DNA from: Ehretia macrophylla
Lineage: Eukaryota; Streptophyta; Magnoliopsida; Boraginales; Ehretiaceae
DNA length: 64,000 nucleotides
Direction: 5' to 3'
Assembly: GCA_037974665.1 (NCBI GenBank)
Contig: CM075767.1
Coordinates: 18,492,840 to 18,556,839 of the forward strand
Below are positions 24,208 through 35,263 of this stretch, piece after piece; within the stretch, counting starts at the first letter, position 1, and each line of letters starts with the position of its first letter. Both the position numbers and the translations under genes were made by a program. Under the pieces are notes generated by a model, which was not told where the DNA came from, searched no databases, and was given only the letters and a program-made list of their open reading frames with translations.

Positions 24208-24257
24208 AGCTCAGAAAGATCCCCTGAAATGGCTAAGGGACAGTTCGGTAAAGTGTT

Positions 24258-24589
24258 TAGGATACAAAGTCTGAAGTGGGAAAAGGCAGTAAAAGTAGGC
24301 TGAATAGAAGTGGTCAACGGTGGTCAATATGTTAGGTAGGCGGTGTCTCTAAAGAGAGGGAAAAACTTCTCTCTCATGGTTAGGTAGGTAACTGCAAGGA
24401 ATATCCATTTAACTTATTAATACATACAGAAAATATGATAGAAAACAAAATCAAAAACTTTTTATTCCAAATACAGGTCACAACTTACATTTCTTTGTTT
24501 ATTTTATTCTAGTTTCAAGTAGAAATCTCAAATTCTAGGTACACAAAGTTATTCTCAATGACTTCCACAAAATTACATTTTATTGGCAT
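24258..24589. other. Spacer between LINE and terpene synthase exon fragment
   Basis: Possible LINE 5' UTR on the left. From about 24420 it is AT-rich and probably 3' flank of the terpene synthase remnant (TTTATTGGCAT near 24576 matches the flank of the gene at 44599). Confidence 0.4.
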
Positions 24590-24696
24590 AAATATGATAA
24601 TGAACCAAGAAGGACTATAAAATATAAATCAAACATTCACATGATTGACAAGCACTAAGTAAATGATCTTTTCAAGCTTGACCTTGGAATAAGTAT
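24590..24696 (-). pseudogene. Terpene synthase exon 7, last codons and 3' UTR
   Basis: Minus strand 24696-24629 encodes YTYSKVKLEKIIYLVLVNHV followed by two codons and TGA. This is clearly the same C-terminus as the gene at 44599 (which ends IIYLVLVNPVNE). The 3' flank also matches. The exon is cut at 24697 by the LTR of the Athila-like element. The missing upstream part is probably the piece at 41668-41812 (see findings). Confidence 0.82.
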
Positions 24697-25925
24697 TGTT
24701 GTGTAATTTTTAATGCAAGTGTACGTATCCCAATAAGTAATAAAATAATAAGTAAAGATCGTTCCTACGAGAACTGAGATTATTAACTATCGAAATTGAT
24801 TTAGCTCTAATTTTATTCAGAGGATCAAACTTTGAGAGATTGTAATTTAAAGCTGAAGAATTAATGAAACTAATAAAACTAACAACTAACAATTATGAAT
24901 TTTATGGAAAAGTTGATTCAATAGTTGGAACGTTCTAGGGGTTTCGATTTCACCAAGATTTATCTTATTCGAATCTATTGATTAAATCCAATTGACGATT
25001 ATTCCTTATGCTGCCAGCAATTTCACTAAGGTAGATATTAATCTTTCTCAAACATCAATAATCTATCCCAATAAGCAAGCTACCTACATCTCTGTGATAA
25101 CTGTGCACTTATGGAATGTATTAAGCCCAAGAAATTTAAACGCTGCACTAGATCTCATAACTATCTCTAGCTTATGACAATTTAATTATACTCCACTTAT
25201 GGTTTAATCTAGTTATCACTTCTCAGTCTCAAACCAAACCACAGAACAAACAATTATTGGCCAGACAATCATAGACATTAAGCATAGTGTAAAATACTCA
25301 GCATAAAAATAGAATAATCGATCAATTAATTAAACCAACAAAATTCGAGTGATCAAAATCTAGCTACATCGTAACCCTAGAAAAATAATCTTGCAACTCA
25401 TAATAAATGTAAATGAAATCCAAAATATATTGTAGTTCATGAAGAGAGAGAGAGAAAAAAAACTAGAAATCTCAAGAAACTCGTGGCGAAATCTTGTCTC
25501 TAATCCGTCCTTCCTCGTCAATCTTGCAGTTTTCCTTACGTTTTTTCCTCTCCAAATGTTGTTTTTTTTTTAGAACTAGCCGCTAGCCAAAAAACTCTCA
25601 TCTAACATCTGTTCTCTTCTTTTTAACCTAGGGTTTCTTCTTTCCGCACCTTTTTATAAAATTGCCCTTAAATTTTCTGCGACGCTGCGCAGCTACGCTA
25701 TGACTGTACTACTTTTATTATCTCTTCAAGTTCTTCACCAATTGCATAAAAGCTTGCCCTTATTCATTTTTCTTCAATCTTTGCCTCAAAACTTAGCTTG
25801 TCTCTTGGAAATTACCTACAACTCAAATAAAACACAAAACCAATCAAATTTCTCATAAATTACTCAGAAACTAACAAAGTTTAAGTAAAAAGGTGTTGAA
25901 ATAATATACAATAATACATCCAACA
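24697..25925 (-). repeat. Athila-like 3' LTR (1229 bp)
   Basis: Plus-strand ends are TGTTGTGTAA and ATCCAACA, giving TGTTG...CAACA inverted ends. The minus-strand purine tract AAGTTTGGGGGTGTT lies beside it (25926-25940). Near 24715-24770 it has the CAAGTGTACGTATCCC and GATCGTTCCTACGAG stretches often seen in plant LTRs of this group. Confidence 0.75.
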
Positions 25926-25940
25926 AACACCCCCAAACTT

Positions 25941-27543
25941 AACCTTTGCTTGTCCTCAAGTAAAATATACAACTAAAGAAAGAAACAACCTAAAAACTAT
26001 AGACGCGACGCAAGACAACTCATGAAAGCAATGCTATAGGATAGTAAACTTCCACGACCTCAGTAGCTTTATTTTACAACTCAGGAGGTGACTTTCAATC
26101 ATAAGCATGAGAAATATTAACTTCACATAATTTGCATTTTACTTCAAATCCCCGAAGTGAGTGTGTGTATAGCCTTTATCTCAAACAATTGTACCCCAAG
26201 TAGGACTTTACATTTGGTTGTAACGTGTGGCTAGGGTCAAGGTGGGATAATAGATATAACATAAGGCTAAACTACCCGTAAGCACACAATTATTTGAGGA
26301 TGTTCAATGGAGCACATGCCAACTCTACTTCTTACCACCACCATTATTCAACATATCTATTTTCTTTCTTCTTTCATTTCACTTTTTCAACATTCATCCA
26401 CAACCTTTATAAACACATAAAGAATTCATACTCCCCCAAACTTGCATTTTGATCTTAATTACAAGGAGTGTGCCTTTTTTCTTTTATTTTCATTCTTTTC
26501 TTTTTTTTCAATATTTCATTTTTTTCTAAAACAAAACAACACATCAAACCTCCTATCATTCAATACAAAACATGGTTCCATATAATCATCCTAGAACAAT
26601 CATATGTTACAGGTAGGAGGGTCATAATCTGGGGAAATCAAACTTGACAAGTTAAGGAAGATATTGTAAGTTGCATAAGAAAGAAAAGGCTAATTTAGGC
26701 TCGAAAGGGTGAACTAGAGATATTCAATTATTACACGGGTTCGCTTGAAAGGCTCAAAGGATCCAAAGATAGCCTAAATCATTTTCCTAATGCTATGCAA
26801 CCTAGGATTTCGCCTTGAGTGACAATCAAACAAGTTCTAAAGTCCTATAATCATTTTTCTGTTCACTTAAGCTCACATAAGCCTTCTCTAAGTAACAACA
26901 TAAGTAGGCGAGGCTAAGTGCACAATAAGTGGGAACTTTCCGTAAAACAAAACTCTGTTTCAGTCAACTATCCTTACTACTATCATGTCATTCTTATACT
27001 ACTCATCATCGGCCTATTTCTTATATTTCTAGCATCACTTTCAAAAAAAAAATTCTTTTTGTTTGTTTGTTTTGTTTTTGTTTTGTTTTTTTTGAAACTC
27101 AATGAAACAAATAAAAATAACAAAACTCATGAAAAGAAAACACCTAAAGTAAGAAAACAAATATGAAAAGAATAAGTTCGCAAACAAGCAAGTAATCACC
27201 ACCCTAAACTGAGAAAAAAACATTGTCCTCAATGTCAAAGGATGAAAGAAAGTAAAATCGAGGACTTCCCTGAATAGCTGGCGGAGTCATTCATCATCGG
27301 AAGGGAAGTAGTGACTAGTCGGCGTAAAGGGGTGTAAGGCAGGTACTGGCGGAGCGCCCAATTTCTTTCCTAACTTTGCCACGTACTTGAAACTATGCTC
27401 TTGTTTGGCAGCTAACTCATTTTGTCTCTAGAGAAAAAGGAGCAATCGCTTCCCAAGGCGTTCTTCCTACTCTAACCGCTCTTGTCGTCCCTGATCCATG
27501 TCCTGGCGCAACTGCGCTATTTCCTGCCACAAAGCCTGAATAT
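25941..27543. other. Athila-like non-coding region between LTR and 3' ORF
   Basis: AT- and pyrimidine-rich sequence. CATTGAGGACAATG with its downstream AGTTTAGGGTGG is at about 27203-27232 on the minus strand. The other ORFs here run through T-runs and are not supported. Confidence 0.5.
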
Positions 27544-28403
27544 CTATGATGGGGTTTTTCCCTGATTCAGTGGTTCATTCTCTTGTTGCGTTGTGCAGGC
27601 CCCCAAATTTTTTATGGTAGTCTGAGTCAATGGGGATTGAGGCAACAATACCTCCTTAGTGTCAGAGACTAGTACTCCCGCTACAAGGCACAAACCTAAA
27701 ATCAAAGCTGGGTATACAAGTCCCTTAGTTGTCCGTTTTGTCAAGTACTGCAAGATGGACTGCTCAATTATCTTGCCAACATCAATGCTGTGTAGGTTAC
27801 CAATGGCATAGTTTAACGCGACACGCTTTCGTGAAACCTTAGAAGTGTTCCCCGTAGGGAGAAGGGTGGCATAAATGAATAGGTGCCAAGCTTTAATATC
27901 CTTGCGCATCCCTGATGATGGAAAACTCACAACTTTGTTATATTTCTCTTTCCATTCACTTTCTCATCTGTCAGGTACCGAATAATGTCAACTGTGTTAA
28001 GATTTTGCCTATAAGCACTGTAGAAGTTGTCATCAATGTCTGGTAATCGATAAAACCTGTTGATAGTGCTCCGGTCAAAAGAAACAATCTTACCACGAAC
28101 GTTGACCCGCTTACCTTGATGCTTCGGTGCATTGGCATAGAATTCTCGAACCAACAACACATAACTGGGCTTGGGTGACTTGATGAAGTGAGTCCATTGG
28201 CGCAAAGCGGCCTGAGCCTCAATTGTGGGTCTTGGTGTCTCAAAACCTCTCTCGATAACCAAAGATTTCTTGATGATCTCACTAGTGTATCTGGCCTTTG
28301 CTTCATCACTCACAAATTTATTCATACTCACTGCTAGCTTAGACTTGGACGTAGAAGCCCCAGATGTTGAGCCCCGTTTCTTTTTAGTAGACACGGCTAT
28401 CAA
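27544..28403 (-). pseudogene. Athila-like extra 3' ORF ('plant transposon protein' domain)
   Basis: Minus strand 28403-27927 encodes 158 aa with VIERGF, LVREFYANA, VRGKIVSFDRSTINRFYRLP. These motifs occur in the so-called putative plant transposon protein domain that lies after integrase in many Athila-like elements. After a stop at 27927 the frame continues, broken, to 27544. It has been called env-like by position in this clade, but I see no signal peptide or membrane segment. Its function is unknown. Confidence 0.6.
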
Positions 28404-30209
28404 GAATAAGCAATCAAGTTCAACTGTTGAATCACACCCTCACACAATCACTGTCTATTCCCTTTTAGAACTTTCAATCCCTGAGAACACAACACTACAG
28501 TCCCATGCAACACAGTGTAACCACCAACCCCTCAACAAACGTAAAGATAGAGATACTCACAACAAACTCAATAGAAGTCCACAACGATCACAAGCAAAAA
28601 ACTTAGTCAACAACATAGCAATCACAAAATACCCAACCAATGCAATATACCACCACTATTATCACCCAAAACAGGAGAGCCTGCTAGAACTATTTCAAAA
28701 GATTTCTAGTAACAAGTCAGTCAACAAAAATATACCAACATATGTACCAAGGACTTAATCAATATCTCAATGCCCACAACACAAATTAACCAATCATTCA
28801 AACACCCGCGAGATTTTGAGTACTCGCAGCCCACACAAACTGACGTGCACAGCCTTTATGAGTACGCGGTTTGTTTCTTTTCTTTTTTTTATAATTCTCG
28901 CTACCAGCAAACAAAGGACAACACAAATGTCACTCACCAAGGCATTGAGGTTCTCAGACGCCGCCTGTTCTTCACGTATTTTGCAATTGAGTCACTCATC
29001 TTTTTTTTTTTATTTTTCAAGTCTTCTAATCAATGTTTGAGTGATCTTCTTTTTTTTTCTTCTGTCGTTATAAGCCAATGCACAACAAAACAGAGCCCAT
29101 ACCAAAAACAACTACCACTTGGTACTCGCAGGTCATCATCGCCGCGGAGGCCTATTATCGCTGCCACCGTGAATCTCAAGGGTAGTGGTGGTTCTTACGT
29201 TGGTGAGAGATGAAAAACGAAACTAACGGCCGAGATCTGTGTCGTTTTTGCTAGAGCTAGTGTGAGAGAGAGAGAGAGACAAATGCGAGAGGTGTATGCC
29301 ATCTGTGGGGTGGGATGGTGGTGATGGTGGTGTGAAATAACCCGTCTTGGAAGGTTGAGCGACGCTGGAAAAAGAGAAAATAAGGGTTGGAGCGTTGCAC
29401 TGTGTGATTTGGGAGATTAGATGGGTAAAGGGTTTAGAAGATTGAAGTGATGGTTATATGGGCATATGTCTTTGTATGGTTTGGGTTTTGAGTTGGAATT
29501 GTGTTTATGTTGAAAGAGAATAGCAGAGACGTGAGATTGAAAGATATGAGAAATTGGAGTACATTTGGGTGAATATGGGTAAACAGATTGAGGTGCTTAG
29601 ATGATTGAATTTGGGTGGTGGGTTAGTTTTGCGTCTATTATTTGGGTGGGTTGGATCTAATTGAGTGAGTGTGAGTTGGTTTTGATATGATATGGGTTGG
29701 GTTAGGGCTTGAGATGGGTTTGGATATATGACATTGGTTGGTGGGCTTAGTAAAGTGGCTGATTTTTTTTTCGAACGTCACTGTAGGACGCCAGCACAGC
29801 TGCACTCTTTTTTAGCACAACAACAATGTTTTTTTTTTTCGAACAGCCCTCAAACGTAACTCTTGACACCGCCATCGCAGCTGCGCTAAAATTTAAAGCA
29901 ACAACGCTACTTCATATATCTATTTCTTCTTGTTTTTCTCTTCTAGGCACGCATCCCCTTCACTCCAAATACCAATTTCTCCATATTTTCTCCCTTAAAT
30001 GACTTGGTAGAACTTCTCTTTGCCTCGGCTCCTCCCAAACTTTTTCTTGAACCTATCATGACAATAAAAATTATCAATTAGCTACGACAACTATAACTCA
30101 AAAATTAACAAAAAACAACTAAAACTATTAAATCAAGAAAAGCAAGAAACTTCGGGTTGCATCCCGAAAATCATTTGTTTTAATGTCGATAGCCCGACGG
30201 AGCAATTTT
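28404..30209. other. Athila-like spacer between integrase and 3' ORF
   Basis: About 1.8 kb without convincing coding sequence. It includes a (GA)n run near 29265, a GGTGGTGATGG stretch near 29315, and two related blocks with CGCCATCGCAGCTGCGC-like sequence (29775-29900). Overlapping plus-strand ORFs are Ser/Gln-rich and look accidental. Confidence 0.5.
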
Positions 30210-32784
30210 TCAAGACGAGTTGAGATGGACAACAGACTTATGCTTATCAAACTCATCATCCCAATAAGTCTTCAGTCTTTGTTCGTTGACCTTGAATGTC
30301 CCCTTCTCTGGATGAGTAACTTCAACAGCTTCATAGGGAAACACATTCGTTACAACAAAAGGGCAAAACCATATTGATTTAAGCTTTTCGGGAAACAAGC
30401 GAAGCCTTGAGTTGTATAAAAGAACTTTCTGACCAGGCAATAACTCTTTTCATGAAATATGCTTATCATGCCACGTTTTGGTTCTCTCTTTGTAGATCTT
30501 CGCATTCTCATAGGCTTCGTTCCAGAAATTTTCTAACTCATTCAATTGCAACAGTCTCTTTTCTTCTGCAGCTTGCATATCCAGATTCAACTGCTTCATT
30601 GCCCAATATGCCTTGTGCTCAAGCTTCACTAGTAAGTGGCAAGCTTTTCCATAGACCAATCTGTAAGGCGACATCCCAATTGGTGTTTTAAATGCAGTAT
30701 GAAACGCCCACAATGCATCATCAATCTTCTTGGCCAAATCTTTGCGCAAATTGTCCACTGTTTTCTCAAGAATCTTCTTTATTTCTCAATTTGAAACTTC
30801 TGTTTGCCCATTGGTTTGAGTATAGTAGGCGAGGGTTTTCTGATGTTTGACACCATATTTAAGTAAGAGGGCTTCAACCTGCTTATTGTAAAAGTGAGTA
30901 CCTTTGTCACTGATTATCGCTCGAGGTGTGTCAAACCTTGTAAAAATGTTCTTCTTCAAAAAATTCAATACTACTGCACCATCATTTGTTGGAGTCTCCA
31001 CCGTTTTCACCCATTTAGATATGTAATCAACTACCAACAAAATATATTTGTTATTGTAGGAGGAAGGGAAAGGTTCCATGAAATCGATCCCTCATACATC
31101 AAAAAGTTCAACTTCAATAATGTTCTGCAATAGCATTTCGTTCCTTCTTGAGATATTCCCCAATCTCTGGCATCGATCACATGCAACAACAAAAGTGTGA
31201 GCATCTTTAAACAAGCTAGGCTAATAGAAACCCGATTGGAGCACTTTTGTCGCTGTTCTATTGCCTCCAAAGTGACCTCTACACTTAAGTATGTGGCAAT
31301 ACCATAAAATATATTCCATCTCCTCTTCTGGAACACACTTTCTGATGACTTGATATGCACAATGCTTATAGAGTATAGGATCTTCCCAATAATAGTGTTT
31401 CACATCAAATAGAAATTTCTTCCTTTGCTGATAATTAAGATCTGCTGGGATTACATTTGCCGCTAGAAAATTTACGAAATCAGTATACCAGAGAAGAGTC
31501 TAAGCAGATTGTATCGCGAGAATCTTTTCATCTGGAAAATCATCTTCAATAGGCGGCTTTACTATCTCCATCTCTACAAGTAATTCAAGTCTAGAAAGGT
31601 GATCTGCTACCAAATTTTATGTTCATTTCTTATATCTGATTTCCAAGTCGAATTCTTGTAACAACAATACCCAACAAATGAAACTTGGCTTCGCATCCTT
31701 CTTGGCCATAAGAAACTTGATAGCTGAATGATCAATGTAAACGATTACCTTATTTCTAATCAGATAAGGACGAAACTTGTCAAAGGCGAATACTATTGTG
31801 AACAACTCTTTCTCTGTTGTTGCATAATTAAGAGTGTGACTCACATAGTAAATAGCATGGAAAACTTTGTTCTTTCACTGCCCCAAAATTGCCCCTACTG
31901 CGTAGTCGCTTGCATCACACATCAATTCAAAGGGTAACTCCCAATAAGGCGCTACTACGATAGATGCTGACACAAGTTTCTCCTTAATTGTTACAAATGC
32001 ACGTTCATAGTCTTCATCCCATACAAATGGAACATTCAACGCTAAAAGAGTTGAAAGTGGCTTAACAATCTTCAAGAAATCCTTGATGAATTGCCTATAG
32101 AACCCTGCATGTCCCAAAAAACTTTTAACCCCTTTCACAGTTATTGGCGCTGACAACTTCTCTATGGTCTCAATCTTTGCACGATCAACTTCAATGCCTT
32201 TAGCTGAGATACGATGCCCCAAGACAATACCTTCACGCACCATGAAGTGACACTTCTCCCAATTTAGCACCAAATTTGTCTCCTTGCATCTTTTCAATAC
32301 TAACTCCAAATTGTAGAGACAATTTCCAAACGACGTGCCCAACACAGAAAAGTCATTCATAAACACCTCAATTCCATGCTCCACCAAATCTAAGAAGAAA
32401 GCCATCATGCATCTCTAAAAAGTACCTAGTGCATTACATAATCCAAATGGCATCCTCTGAAAGGCGAATGTACCATAAGGACATGTAAACGTGGTTTTCT
32501 CCTGGTCTTCTGGTGCAACAGCTATTTGATTGCAGCTGGAGTAACCATCCAAGAAACAATAATACTCATGTCCTGCTAATCTATCAAGCATCTGATCAAC
32601 AAAAGGCAAGGGGAAGTGGTCTTTTCTCGTAGCCTTGTTCAACTTCCTATAGTCGATATACACTTTCCACCTAGTAACAGTTCTTGTAGGAATAAGTTCA
32701 TTGTTTTCATTCTTCACAACTGTCATGCCGCCCTTCTTGGGTACAATTTGTACTGGACTTACCCATGAACTATTTGAGATTGGG
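30210..32784 (-). pseudogene. Athila-like pol: RT, RNase H, integrase
   Basis: RT from 32784 (QIVPKKGGMTVVKNE, DYRKLNKATRKDHFPLPF, FAFQRMPFGLCNA). Its catalytic box reads FMNDF rather than the usual YMDD-type FMDDF: codon 32355-32357 is AAT, so a catalytic Asp is lost. RNase H is in 31844-31623 ([20 protein letters not shown]). Integrase is at about 31350-30450 with the zinc site (CH...CDRCQR), KYILLVVDYISKW, IISDKGTHF and TNGQTE. A C-terminal segment runs to 30210. Stops at 32412, 31622, 31220, 30785 and 30447 or nearby make it inactive. Confidence 0.85.
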
Positions 32785-35263
32785 TGTAACGCCCCGACCC
32801 AACCCCAAGCTAAAGGTTAAGTCCGGACCCGACACACGGACAGAGTCTCCCCTGTACCGTGGACATTCTGAAAACCTGTAAACACTCAGATAAAGCCTCA
32901 ACAAGATAAACAAGCTTTTCATAACTAAATATTTAAAGGTTCAAGGCCATCCGAGCCTTGAAGCATACAACAATTCCAAAACCACACAAGCATGCAGGTG
33001 ACTTGTTTACATCATCCATGTCATTCCAAGATAACATTAAAACATACTTAAAAGATGAAACATCCTACATTAAGTCATTCACTCTCAAGCATGCAAAGTG
33101 AATAAAAGCAGAGATAGAAGTTATTACAAGACATAGTTTCCCGATTCTACACTACAACCAACTATCTTTCAACTTCTTACAACAACCAACATATACATAG
33201 ACCTTAGGCCACAAAATAGATACACAAGTGCCAAATAGAACAAGAAGGCACAGCCACCTTAGAACAACACACAGCAACTAGGGCAAAGGCTCTATTTGCA
33301 CCTCTTCCTCCTCCTCAACTAACTCAACAAGCTGGGGATCACCCTCAGCGTCTCCTAAAACATATATTGAGGTATGAGCAACCACTGTTGTCCAGTGAGG
33401 GAAATAGTCCCGGGGCGTGCAATGCGACAGGTAATACAGTTAAACAACAATAACAATTAGACAATTAAAGAAACAATGATAGCTTAAATAACCACACATT
33501 TAAAAGGATACATCTCTCATAACCCCTATACTCTAATCTTCACTTGGTCTTCATTCACGATCCACGAACCACGATCACGATCACGATAAGCCGGCATAAT
33601 CCCAAACACTCCAGTGGGTGTACTTCGGATGTACCCCGATAATCGTACGACCCAACACCCCCTGGCAATCTCCGGACTAGGCCAGTGAGGGAATAGAGCA
33701 CGGAGTTTGAATATCTACTGGCAAGCCCTTTGCCGCCCAACCGATATTCAACACATCCGCCCCTGACACTATGGTTGCACAACCACTATACAATGCACTT
33801 TACAATGGCAAGTTAATATCAATAGGATAAGCAATAACACGTAGGAGGATCAACAAAGTAGGTTCACCTCAATGCAACTAGAATAGAAGCAGTTTATACA
33901 AGCAAATAAGCAGTTTTTTTTTACAAAGGGACATATACAAGATAAGCATAGAATCATACCGAAAGCTCCAAATCAACTTGAAACCACATTTAAACACCTA
34001 AGAAGTCATGCCATGGACTTAAAAGCGCAAAACAACTGAAATCGCACCAAAAGCCCTTTGTTATTCAAACAATTTCTCTTCCAAACTCACATTAATGATT
34101 CACATTCGAGGGGAAGCTACATCAACCCTCTAATTAACCCCTAAGGTACCCTTTCAACCCACAAACTCATACAAATGCCCGCGATTTCCCCGAAAGCCCT
34201 AAATTCCCTCTTCTAGCTTTTAACTACACATGTCTCATCCGGGCTTCAAATAGGGGTTAGCAAAGCTTCTATAGCACCTAGGTAGCCTAAGAATACTAAA
34301 AGTGAAGCCCGAATCTACCCGGATTCGCCTTAACCCTGAAACCCCTTTGTTAAAGTCGCCTAATTCAAGTTCTATGCGAGATTAGAGCAATTCAAGTGCA
34401 CGAGGCTATTAAACCACCTTCATTAACACCTAAGGCATCTATTAGAAGCATTGAATCAAGGCAAAACGCGCAATTACACAAAACCCTAAAATTTCCATCA
34501 CTATTCACTCCTACGAATTAACTATCGATTTCTACCATTTAATACATGAAACAATAGCATAAATGTGGTCTCTACTACATGTACACAACATATATAAGCT
34601 TATTTGAGCCTTGCAATAGCATTTAACATCATTTCTAACAAATCAAGAAAATAGCAACTATTTTAAAATGCGAAAATAAGCCATGAAATCCCTCACCAAT
34701 GCACGTAGGAGCACCTAGGAGGCTTGCACACACCCTAAACTACTTGCTCTAGGCTTGGAGAGGCTTGGATTGAAGGATTGAAGAGCCAAATCTTCTTCTT
34801 TTTCCTATTTGCTGCTATCGGCCTTCTGCTACTGTTTTCCAACATTTTTTTTTGTTTGCTATGTTATGAGCTAAATTGGAGTGGTGTGAGTTATATGCTA
34901 ATTGGCGCTATGTTGGGTGCTTATGTGATTCACTAAAAAGTGCGTAGATAGCTTAAAAATGAGCCTAAAGTGTAAAGTATAAGCTAACTAATTAAATCTC
35001 TAAGTTATGTTATGTAACACTATTCCTAGTTTGCTAAAAACATTTTCTAAACATGTACTCCTATCGCTTCTAGCTCTATTGCACATTTTTCCCACTACTC
35101 TAACAATTAATATGATTTAATAAAAATGTTAATTCACTAATAGAATGTAGTTTGAAAATGGAGTGAATAGTAGCTAAAGAAGGCAGTTAATAAAACAAAG
35201 AAGAAATGCGCAAATAAGGAATGCAACAGTAAGTGAATGTATGGCAAAAACTTGGGCATCACA
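32785..35263 (-). repeat. Tekay-2 3' LTR (2479 bp)
   Basis: TGTAACGCCCC...GGGCATCACA, about the same length as the other full LTRs. Purine tract at 35264-35281. A CACGATC/CACGAAC short repeat is at about 33556-33588. Confidence 0.92.

Larger units (their letters stand above)
24697..32784 (-). mobile_element. Athila-like Ty3/gypsy element, 5' half missing
   Basis: Minus-strand element with 3' LTR 24697-25925, purine tract, an extra ORF between LTR and pol, integrase, RNase H and RT. It ends in the RT N-terminal region at 32784, where Tekay-2 is inserted. No protease, gag, primer site or 5' LTR was found. Its left flank AGTAT (24692-24696) should be the target duplication, but the partner is lost. 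The Athila assignment comes from the RT (DYRKLNKATRKDHFPLPF...DQEKTTFTCPYGTFAF), the extra 3' ORF and the CATTGAGGACAATG stretch near 27210. Confidence 0.85.

Noticed and set aside
27544..28403. Reading the Athila 3' ORF as a viral envelope gene
   Set aside because: No signal peptide, transmembrane segment or glycoprotein-like feature is visible; position alone is not enough.
28225..29213. Plus-strand ORFs of 177 and 147 codons in the Athila region
   Set aside because: Opposite the Athila 3' ORF or in its spacer, low complexity, no homology recognised; orientation disagrees with the element.
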